32,424 nucleotides of DNA. It comes from a virus. The translations under genes were made by a program, and so were the position numbers. The notes beneath the pieces are model-generated. The model saw nothing but the letters and a program-made list of their open reading frames with translations. It had not been told where the DNA came from and did no database searches. Below are positions 27,028 through 32,424 of this stretch, piece after piece (within the stretch, counting starts at the first letter, position 1; each line of letters starts with the position of its first letter). The DNA lies in the IMG/VR virus record IMGVR_UViG_3300033145_000152, positions 1 through 32,424 of that record; one strand, given 5' to 3'.

Positions 27028-27134
27028 ATCCGCACCCACGGGTTAAATCGCCCGACCCTGAGAGAGAAACCAAACAATAGACACGCACCCAACACCAGCA
27101 GTGAACCAGCGCCCATCGCCGAAAGAAACCACAT
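27024..27134 (-). CDS. Tiny membrane protein (36 residues)
   Basis: ATG 27134 follows GAGG by 8 bases, and 8 bases separate it from the stop of the gene before. The product is MWFLSAMGAGSLLVLGACLL plus FGFSLRVGRFNPWVRM: one membrane segment (residues about 2-24) and a basic tail. Its end overlaps the GTG start of the next gene. It may be a holin-like or membrane accessory protein. The evidence is hydropathy, the ribosome site and tight packing; no family is recognised. Confidence 0.5.
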   Translation of the reverse strand: MWFLSAMGAGSLLVLGACLLFGFSLRVGRFNPWVRM

Positions 27135-27142
27135 GATGAACC

Positions 27143-27355
27143 TCATTCGCAATCTTCCAGTTCAAACTCTGTTTCCGCACCCATGCCCATATTCAAAAAG
27201 TAGTTGAATCCACCATCGTCATCGCCATCACATGTGTACTCTGAACCACTGAGATGGCATGTTTTGCGCTGATTCCGACCTCTGTACTGGCCTGTTTCCG
27301 CGGCAAGTCTGCGACTCACCAGTACTTCAGTCTGTTGATGTACGCTGCCCGCCAT
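27143..27355 (-). CDS. Small acidic hypothetical protein (70 residues)
   Basis: ATG 27355 overlaps the stop of the preceding tiny gene (TGATG). The product has 70 residues: MAGSVHQQTEVLVSRRLAAE, a basic middle with two Cys (KTCHLSGSEYTC), then a strongly acidic, Gly-rich end (DGDDDGG, ETEFELEDCE). There is no membrane segment. A longer frame from 27451 exists but lacks a start signal. No family is recognised. Confidence 0.5.
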   Translation of the reverse strand: MAGSVHQQTEVLVSRRLAAETGQYRGRNQRKTCHLSGSEYTCDGDDDGGFNYFLNMGMGAETEFELEDCE

Positions 27356-27465
27356 CACTTCGCCCCCCCATGCGCACCATAGTTGAATATCAGCACAAGA
27401 GCAACTGCCGCCACGTACAGGGCGATAATGCCGACAACTTCGGCAATGCAAGCGAGTGTGTTCAT
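27355..27465 (-). CDS. Tiny membrane protein (36 residues) next to terL
   Basis: ATG 27465 lies one base after the terL stop, with GGGGG just upstream. The product, MNTLACIAEVVGIIALYVAA then VALVLIFNYGAHGGAK, is a single hydrophobic helix with a polar C-terminus. The stop overlaps the next start. It is the first of four overlapping tiny genes, three of which encode single-span membrane proteins. A lysis or membrane-associated role is possible; nothing identifies it further. Confidence 0.5.
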   Translation of the reverse strand: MNTLACIAEVVGIIALYVAAVALVLIFNYGAHGGAK

Positions 27466-27466
27466 G

Positions 27467-30027
27467 TCATACCCCCATCCATGACTGTGCGCTCTTTGGT
27501 ATGTGCGGGATGCGGATAGTGATAGGCTCGCTCATCTTGTCCCGCCCGTATACGTGATGATACAGAGATGCCGTTTGATACCCGTCAGCACCGTGAGAAC
27601 TCCAGTCATGCACCGGATGAGAGCCGTATATTTTGTATTTTTCGTTGTATTCCTTCCGGTACGACTTGAGAGCGCTCAATCCGTCCTTGCATCCGTCTGC
27701 ATCAAACCACGACCGGCCAAGAAACTGGCGTGAAGCCTCGATACCGTCTTCCTTTTTTTTGACCCTCGGCACCGTCTCGCAGGTGATACCAAGCTCGGAA
27801 AGAAACTCTTTAGTTGTTTTCCCTGTCTGTAGTTGCCTGTTGTTACCATCGTGCGGGAGAACATGAACCCCGAACGTTAGACGCTTGCTGTCCCGCCAAT
27901 CTTTGAGGTAGTTGGCATAGTGAACCAGCCCTTCACCCGAGTTGGAGTAGTAGTTGACGAAATGCACCTCACGGCCGACCGTCTGAGCGAACCATACCGT
28001 TGTTGAATCATCAATACCCAAGTCCCAATACGTGTTGACCGGTATATTGGGCTCTATCGGCACCCGTCCGATGCGACCATCACGCTCGGCCGCCATGAGT
28101 TCGTTTGCGAAGTAAGCCCCCGGCACCGGTACGGCCCAGCTACAGTAGAACTCTTGCCGGATCATCTCCTCGCTCATGCCGTCTTTGCGCTCGCGCTCGA
28201 TTGCTTCGAGGCTGATAGCGTGGGTGTCATCGACCGTCAACGTCTCGGTGAACCACTCAGGATTGTCCTTTACACGCTGATATAGGTCGTATGCGTGGTT
28301 CTCTCCGCGCGGTGTATTGTGGCTAATCAGCCCGTTGCTGAAAAAGGAATGGGTGTCGGGAATAACGAAATCGTATACTTTCCCGCGTGTATGCTCTATA
28401 CTTGCGATAGTATCATAATAATAATTATCTTCTACGATGCCCCGTATATACGGATCGTCCTTCTTTTCGAGAAGACGGCGCAGAGTCCGGTATGTGACGG
28501 GTGTATGGCGCTTCAAATCGGTTTCATTCATTCCCCTTATGTAATTATTAAGGCGTTTCCTTGGAACGGTAACCGTATCTCCCCACCAATCACGGCACCG
28601 CTTCGGCAAAACATTTCTATGCGCCTGTTTTCGCGTGAGTCTAAAGCCTATCTGTGAATAGAATAGCTCCGCATTATACCCGTCGAAACTTAAACGCCAC
28701 GCCACGGAAGATACCTTGACGCGCTTCGTCGGCTTCGTTTTGTGCTTTGTTTTCTTGGAAATTATGCCGTAGTTGAGAAGCAACACTTGAAGGTCAGTAA
28801 TTAGGGCTTCTGATACAGAATCGCAGTGTATCCATCCCTTCTTGTCGTGACTTGACCCGTCACCATCAAAATACCCAGACAGAAACGCGGAGATATATTT
28901 CTTCGGCATCCTCATAAGTCTATCGGGGATTCGTTTGTTTTTTGCGCCTCGTTTAATGCCAAACCAGTCAATAAACGAGACTAACCGCTTGTTATGCCTA
29001 CGACTATGGCAGTCATCTCTATGGGCAAACTCATATGTGTTTTTAAGGAAATCCCTTATTTCCGCGTCCTGATTTGATATTGTTACGGTGCCGCTATTGT
29101 CCCAATTGCCTTCAGCTAATATCAACCCCATGAGATACATTAAATCCTCATTGAGGCCGAATCCATTAAATGGGTGCTTGCTTTTCCGTATTTTTGGGGG
29201 AGTCCATCCGTGGAGGTTGTCACATCCCCACACCTGCTGGTTGCGCTGTATCACAACAGGATCGCCCACTTTATGCGCATCCAGCCTGCGCCACTCTTCG
29301 CCCGTCCATATAGGGTGATTCGGGGTGCCCTCTATCACATAACCCCTTGACGTTGTTAACTTTACGAGTTCTTTAGCGCCACCATTATAAAAACTTGTTG
29401 CCCGGTGGAATCCATTTTTTCCGTAAACATCCGTCGACACGTCTGTAAAACGCTGATCTTCATTGTGGGGCATCCGCCCAATGCGTTCTATTCCGTTCCG
29501 GGTCATAACCAAGGTGTCTTTTTTAACGCAACAATTAAATGCCGCCCAGCCGTCGTTTTCCGCGAGGATCGGCCTCATGTACTCCCATGCCGCCGGATTT
29601 TGGAGGCTGTACTCGGAGAAGACGCACCCACGGGGATTGGTGCCAACGACGCTATCAATGTTATCGGTACCGATGACTTGAAAGATTGAACCGTTGACAA
29701 GCGTGATCTTCATCTCGGCTTCGTTTGGCTTCTTCGCCCTGATGGCTCCGGGGATATGGTCGAGAAACTTGAATCCGTCCCGGTCGAGGCCATCCCAGAG
29801 AATCTTACGTCCCTGAGAATACGTGGGAAAGAAATAGTAGTATATGCCGACCGTCTTCATCGCCTCTTTGGCGACCACGTTGATATAGCTCTTATCTTTC
29901 CGCTGCGCCGGTGCCATACCGTGAACATACGCTTGAACCCGTCGGCTATCGCGTTGTACAGCGGTATCTGATACGGTCTTGGCGTGTAGTTGTGCGGGAT
30001 CGTGACCTGTTGGCGCGGGCGTCTCAT
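27467..30027 (-). CDS. terL: Large terminase subunit, intein-containing, frameshifted in Walker A
   Basis: The true start is ATG 30027, overlapping the small-terminase stop (ATGA). That frame gives an N-terminus with PHNYTPRPYQIPLYNAIADG and WHRRSGK, a Walker A motif, then runs out of frame and stops at TGA 29857. The frame from 29896 continues D-K-SYINVVAKEAM, so one base is missing, or a -1 slip occurs, at GGAAAG (29896-29901). Further motifs: YYYFFPTYSQGRKILWDGLD; Walker B-like GCVFSEYSLQNPAAW; TPRGENHAYDLY (motif III); nuclease acids in YWDLGIDDSTTVWFA, HVLPHDGNNR and HDWSSHGADGY. An intein splits the protein directly before TPRG. The spliced, frame-corrected protein would have 448 residues, a normal size. 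It cuts and pumps DNA into the head. Without correction there is no complete ATPase. Confidence 0.85.
28316..29530 (-). mobile_element. Intein with LAGLIDADG homing endonuclease, in terL
   Basis: The 405-residue insert begins with Cys1 (CVKKDTLVMT, block A) and ends HN before a Thr +1 residue. Block B has T-P-N-H at intein residues 69-72. Two LAGLIDADG helices are present: YLMGLILAEGN near 132-142 and FLSGYFDGDGS near 216-226, so the endonuclease looks intact with its Glu/Asp ends. Blocks F and G are VYDFVIPDTHSFFSNG and LISHN. The residue before the insert is a Cys. All expected splicing residues are present, so splicing is predicted. The DNA is AT-richer than the flanking extein: two counted lines are 42% and 38% GC against 68% and 57% in the extein, consistent with horizontal arrival. 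Confidence 0.9.
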
Positions 30028-30548
30028 TCCATACCGTCCCTAGCCTCGTACTTGTCGCGGATCACAACCTTTACGTCGCGCTGTCGGTTGTCCTTCTCAA
30101 ATATCCCGAAGTGCTTGCCGAGCAGGTCGAGGGCACCCTTCTTGTCTGCCAGCTTGATCCTCGTCTTTTTCACCTCACGAGCGTTCCGGCCCTTCCCCTC
30201 GACGTACTCATCAACCGTGATCTCGCTGATCGCCGCCGCCTGCTCTCGCGTGAGCCTCGACAGGTCAACAAAAGCGTCACCGTTATCGTTAAGTTCAATA
30301 TAATCCTGCATGTTAAGAAAGCCTATCTTTGCCAGCTCCTCAACAACTCTATCGGCAGTGACTTGTGTTCTCGCTGACTGTTCGGCAACAGCTTTCTTGA
30401 TTGCGGCAGAGATTACAAGTTTCCTTAAGTTCTGCTCACCGATTTGACCGGCCGTTTTCTCCGAGTAGCCAGCGCGGATCGCGGCTTGCGTCGCATTCTT
30501 GTCGATGAGATATTCCTCGACGAATCTTTTTTGTTTGGGGGTCATCAT
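30024..30548 (-). CDS. terS: Small terminase subunit (Terminase_2 family)
   Basis: The product has 174 residues. The N-terminus (TPKQKRFVEEYLIDKNATQA then AIRAGYSEKTAGQIG) is the helix-turn-helix DNA-binding part typical of this terminase family. A helical oligomerisation part follows, then a beta C-terminus (TRIKLADKKGALDLLGKHFG, VKVVIRDKYE). AAGGTG lies 11 bases before the first of two adjacent ATG codons (30548 and 30545); the first is used here. Its stop overlaps the terL start. It recognises the packaging site and recruits the large subunit. It is the first gene of the leftward transcript. Confidence 0.9.
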   Translation of the reverse strand: MMTPKQKRFVEEYLIDKNATQAAIRAGYSEKTAGQIGEQNLRKLVISAAIKKAVAEQSARTQVTADRVVEELAKIGFLNMQDYIELNDNGDAFVDLSRLTREQAAAISEITVDEYVEGKGRNAREVKKTRIKLADKKGALDLLGKHFGIFEKDNRQRDVKVVIRDKYEARDGME

Positions 30549-30852
30549 CGGATTACTTCACCTTGACTGTTAGTTTTGGTAGCTGCACATGATTGCAGGG
30601 ATGTTAGATTCTGACACGCTGGCATATAAGGAATATAAAGACAAGAAGATGTATTTATAATATATAATAGAGGGGTAAAAGCGTTATTTTCCCAACCGAT
30701 CATTGTTTATCACCCTGTCGTTGAGGTTCCCGCGTATTTTTTACAAGATACCGGTTTTCTGGTCTGAGTCAAGCGTTTTGTGTGTTTACCCTTATTCCAC
30801 GGGGGTTTACGCGCACCTTCGGAAATTATTTTGATATTTCTGAAAAAAAGGC
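30549..30852. other. Intergenic control region between divergent transcripts
   Basis: No protein frame is convincing here. The stretch is AT-rich at 30651-30670, where two TATAAT hexamers lie 7 bases apart on the plus strand (30656 and 30663), without a good -35. A leftward promoter for terS must be near, but I see no clear one on the minus strand. The part close to 30840 is an AT-rich run, possibly an upstream element of the rightward promoter. Packaging (cos or pac) sequences are often next to terS, but none is recognised. Confidence 0.5.
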
Positions 30853-30866
30853 TTGACATCGGTCAA
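30853..30866. promoter_or_regulatory. Candidate operator: palindrome overlapping the -35 box
   Basis: TTGAC-ATCG-GTCAA is a perfect 5-bp inverted repeat with a 4-base spacer, and its left half is the -35 box. A dimeric repressor bound here would block the promoter. No repressor gene is in the window, so this is a structural prediction only. Confidence 0.5.
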
Positions 30867-30881
30867 CGCGCTATATATACT
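30853..30881 (+). promoter_or_regulatory. Strong sigma70-type rightward promoter
   Basis: TTGACA (30853-30858) is a perfect -35 box. After exactly 17 bases comes TATACT (30876-30881), a 5-of-6 -10 box, within TATATATACT. An A/T-rich stretch lies just upstream. It points to the six small plus-strand genes, with transcription probably beginning near 30888. Confidence 0.85.
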
Positions 30882-30921
30882 GAGAGAGACGACCGGGGAA
30901 CCGGCAAACCAAACACTAACC

Positions 30922-30945
30922 GCCGGGCGTTTTCGAGCGTCCGGC
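30922..30945 (+). other. Hairpin in the leader of the first rightward gene
   Basis: GCCGGGCG and CGTCCGGC form an 8-bp stem (one G-U pair) around TTTTCGAG, ending two or three bases before the ribosome site of the gene at 30958. It may affect translation or mRNA stability. It has no U-run, so it is not a terminator. Confidence 0.5.
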
Positions 30946-30957
30946 AAGGGGGACAAG

Positions 30958-31185
30958 ATGAAACGCTTAACAATCCATGACATTAAATATCGGGTGCAGG
31001 ACACATCACCGTATTTTTTCAGCCGGGATACGTTGCGCTTTTTCGGTCAGAGAATGAAGGATTTTCGGGTTTATAAACAAGCCGATGGCCGCTATATGAT
31101 ACGGGCACTGCATGGACCGGGGAAACCAAGGGGTGAAACAATACGATTTTTCAATCCCACTACAAACGAACTCGACCGCAACTAA
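30958..31185 (+). CDS. Small early-type protein with YFFSRDT...FFGQ motif
   Basis: ATG 30958 follows AAGGGGGACA; a longer frame beginning at 30853 starts inside the promoter and is rejected. The product has 75 residues. The core DTSPYFFSRDTLRFFGQRMK plus DFRVYKQADGRYMI recurs, from memory, in small phage and mobile-element proteins of unknown function with the pattern YFFxxxTxxFFGQxM. It has no membrane segment or enzyme motif. It is the first gene of the rightward operon and so likely early. Confidence 0.75.
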   Translation: MKRLTIHDIKYRVQDTSPYFFSRDTLRFFGQRMKDFRVYKQADGRYMIRALHGPGKPRGETIRFFNPTTNELDRN

Positions 31186-31202
31186 TCGAAACGGGGGACA
31201 AA

Positions 31203-31337
31203 ATGAAACGGGCAGACATACGCGGCTGGACATTGAAACTTGGACGGCTCTCTATCGAATATGTTAGCGAGTATCATCTTCCGGCAGTGATCGCGCTCAA
31301 CTGGGGGAATAACATACTGTGGCGTATAGAGCGATAA
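31203..31337 (+). CDS. Small hypothetical protein (44 residues)
   Basis: CGGGGGACAAA sits right before ATG 31203. The product has 44 residues: MKRADIRGWTLKLGRLSIEY, then VSEYHLPAVIALNWGNNILW and RIER. It is a basic, beta-type small protein. No family is recognised. The 17-base gap to the gene before and the shared ribosome-site type support it. Confidence 0.6.
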   Translation: MKRADIRGWTLKLGRLSIEYVSEYHLPAVIALNWGNNILWRIER

Positions 31338-31369
31338 CACCGTCGAAACACCAAACAAGGGGAAAGAAA

Positions 31370-31675
31370 ATGAAAACGACAAAAGGAACCATGAGACTGA
31401 CGCGCAACCGCAAGCTTTACAACCAGCTAAAGTCACGGTATAAGGTGGGTGACGGGTGGGTTGAGACCGAGTATAGTTTCACGCGCGCGACGTGGTGTGA
31501 ATCCAATAAGCCTTATGGTTGGTCGCCGTTCGGCCGCCCGCTATGGGATACGGACGAACTCGACCGGTACATTGCCGATCTGGCAAAGTGGGTTGAAGCC
31601 AAGAGCTTTGATAACCAACAATGGATACGGTCGATAGCGTTTTTGCGTGAGCGTGGGATCGTTATTGATGGCTAA
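31370..31675 (+). CDS. Small hypothetical early protein (101 residues)
   Basis: AAGGGGAAAGAAA lies directly before ATG 31370; an in-frame start at 31319 overlaps the previous gene and is less likely. The product has 101 residues: a basic N-terminus (KTTKGTMRLTRNRKLYNQLK), then KVGDGWVETEYSFTRATWCE, GWSPFGRPLWDTDELDRYIA and a helical end (AKWVEAKSFDNQQWIRSIAF). No family is recognised. Many tryptophans and aromatics are present. Confidence 0.65.
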   Translation: MKTTKGTMRLTRNRKLYNQLKSRYKVGDGWVETEYSFTRATWCESNKPYGWSPFGRPLWDTDELDRYIADLAKWVEAKSFDNQQWIRSIAFLRERGIVIDG

Positions 31676-31684
31676 CCTGTCGAA

Positions 31685-31704
31685 ACGGGGGCGCTTGCTC
31701 CCGT
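31685..31704 (+). other. Short hairpin between early genes
   Basis: ACGGGGG and CTCCCGT form a 7-bp stem (one G-U) with loop CGCTTG, 10 bases after a gene stop. No T-run follows. It may be a processing or stability signal, or chance in GC-rich DNA. Confidence 0.3.
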
Positions 31705-31752
31705 CTGTCGGAACGACCGGCACTGATGAGACGAAACGAAAGGGGCGAGGTC

Positions 31753-32007
31753 ATGAGATACTACCAGATCGCAGAAAGTACGTTTGTCCGTGCGAAAAGC
31801 ATTAAAGACGGTTTGCGGATTGTCGAAGCCGCCCACCACTTCGGCTTCACTTCCGAACATTTCGAGCAAGTCAACGCTCACGCAGTCAGGCATGTCAACA
31901 ACTGGAACCAGACGCGACGCGGTTGCTTCCGTCTGTACTTTGATGGCATGGACGGGTTCCCATGTCAGGAGATTCGGGAAGCGCCCGACGCTATCAGGAT
32001 ATTTTAA
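31753..32007 (+). CDS. Small hypothetical early protein (84 residues)
   Basis: I chose ATG 31753, preceded by AGGGGCGAGGTC; an in-frame ATG at 31726 has no ribosome site. The product has 84 residues: MRYYQIAESTFVRAKSIKDG, a helical middle (RIVEAAHHFGFTSEHFEQVN), then a beta end (GCFRLYFDGMDGFPCQEIRE). No family is recognised. It belongs to the rightward early cluster. Confidence 0.6.
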   Translation: MRYYQIAESTFVRAKSIKDGLRIVEAAHHFGFTSEHFEQVNAHAVRHVNNWNQTRRGCFRLYFDGMDGFPCQEIREAPDAIRIF

Positions 32008-32023
32008 CAGGAAGGGGTGAGTC

Positions 32024-32191
32024 ATGAACACGTTACAATGGTATCGTGCTATAAACGCGGGCGGCGAGGAAGTCTCACGCTTCACGGCTGCTTCAATTAT
32101 GCTTGCCAGCGAAAAACTTAAATTGCGGTTTGGCAGACAGCATTATTTTCTGCGGTTGGAGCCTATCGGCAAACCGTTCTCAATTAGGTGA
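32024..32191 (+). CDS. Small hypothetical early protein (55 residues)
   Basis: GAAGGGGTGAGTC lies before ATG 32024. The product has 55 basic residues: MNTLQWYRAINAGGEEVSRF, TAASIMLASEKLKLRFGRQH, YFLRLEPIGKPFSIR. The stop is 11 bases before the next start. No family is recognised. Confidence 0.55.
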   Translation: MNTLQWYRAINAGGEEVSRFTAASIMLASEKLKLRFGRQHYFLRLEPIGKPFSIR

Positions 32192-32202
32192 AGGGGGACA
32201 GC

Positions 32203-32424
32203 ATGACCACGAATAACGGAGCACTGGAGCACCCGCTGGACGATCCTGACGTACAGGCGTCGGTTGGCGCAATCATCGACAAGGAAGGGGCTGACATGGA
32301 AACGAAAGCGACACCGAGACCGTGGAAACATGGAAACAGGAAAAGCAAAGTGGGTTGGTGCACTATTTTGAGTGCAAACAATGGCCCCGTTGCGCGGGCT
32401 TTGTCAATTCACAAGACAGGCAAA
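32203..32424 (+). CDS. Small hypothetical early protein, cut by the right edge
   Basis: AAGGGGGACAGC is directly before ATG 32203, the same ribosome-site type as the other rightward genes. The frame stays open for 74 codons to the window end, so the length is unknown. The visible part is MTTNNGALEHPLDDPDVQAS, an acidic stretch, then a basic one (KATPRPWKHGNRKSKVGW). No family is recognised. Confidence 0.55.
   Translation, partial: MTTNNGALEHPLDDPDVQASVGAIIDKEGADMETKATPRPWKHGNRKSKVGWCTILSANNGPVARALSIHKTGK

Noticed and set aside
26900-27088. 62-codon minus-strand frame
   Set aside because: It overlaps two better tiny genes and is Cys/Gly-rich with no start signal; the membrane-helix frames with overlapping start and stop fit better.
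27467-29917. Large terminase beginning at ATG 29917
   Set aside because: This ATG lies within the Walker A region, has no ribosome site and removes the N-terminal strand. The ATG at 30027 with the ATGA overlap and WHRRSGK in the other frame shows that the gene is frameshifted rather than short.
30549-30760. Leftward sigma70 promoter for terS
   Set aside because: Several AT-rich -10-like hexamers occur on the minus strand, but none has a -35 box at 16-18 bases that I could defend.
30853-31185. 110-codon version of the first rightward gene
   Set aside because: Its start overlaps the -35 box of the promoter; ATG 30958 with AAGGGGGACA is the plausible start.
1-32424. tRNA genes, CRISPR arrays, insertion sequences, integrase or attachment sites
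   Set aside because: No cloverleaf, spaced repeats, transposase, recombinase motif or att-like repeat was seen on reading both strands; a weak site could still be missed by eye.

Overview
The window is part of a tailed-phage genome (or an integrated prophage cut at both ends) of the short-tailed, P22-like type. The evidence is a leftward virion block in near-P22 order: small terminase, large terminase, portal, scaffold, a P22-type coat protein, connector and tail proteins, internal (ejection) proteins and a fibre. No integrase, host gene, tRNA or CRISPR array is visible. Base composition is roughly balanced, Shine-Dalgarno sites are strong, and several proteins carry Gram-negative-looking Sec signal peptides, so the host is bacterial, but I cannot name it.

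Layout. 1-1559 (minus): fibre-like protein with a signal peptide, cut by the left edge. 1571-8812 (minus): a 2413-residue polyvalent ejection protein with a ddrB-like ParB domain, a HExxH metallopeptidase and an LPD38-like C-terminal part. 8812-10400: two smaller internal virion proteins. 10423-15910: a large tail protein plus three paralogous connector-like proteins. 15917-18684: small head proteins and the coat. 18706-20357: scaffold, a structured non-coding stretch and two tiny genes. 20407-22524: portal. 22564-27465: an accessory segment between terL and portal, holding small conserved genes, three signal-peptide beta-rich proteins and four overlapping tiny genes, three of them membrane proteins. 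27467-30548: large terminase, interrupted by a 405-residue homing intein and by a one-base frameshift in its Walker A motif, then small terminase. 30549-30957: divergent control region with a near-consensus sigma70 promoter whose -35 box lies in a perfect palindrome. 30958-32424 (plus): six short early-type genes with a distinctive AAGGGG ribosome-binding site; the last runs off the right edge.

How it works together (inferred from family roles). The terminase packages DNA through the portal into a coat shell built on the scaffold. The connector paralogs and large tail protein close and extend the portal. The internal proteins are probably ejected with the DNA. Translational coupling is heavy on the minus strand, with repeated ATGA, GTGA, TAATG and TGATG junctions. 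The features most worth a second look are the doubly interrupted terminase, the cluster of signal peptides on virion-type proteins, the paralog triplet with swapped beta inserts, and the structured RNA upstream of the scaffold gene.
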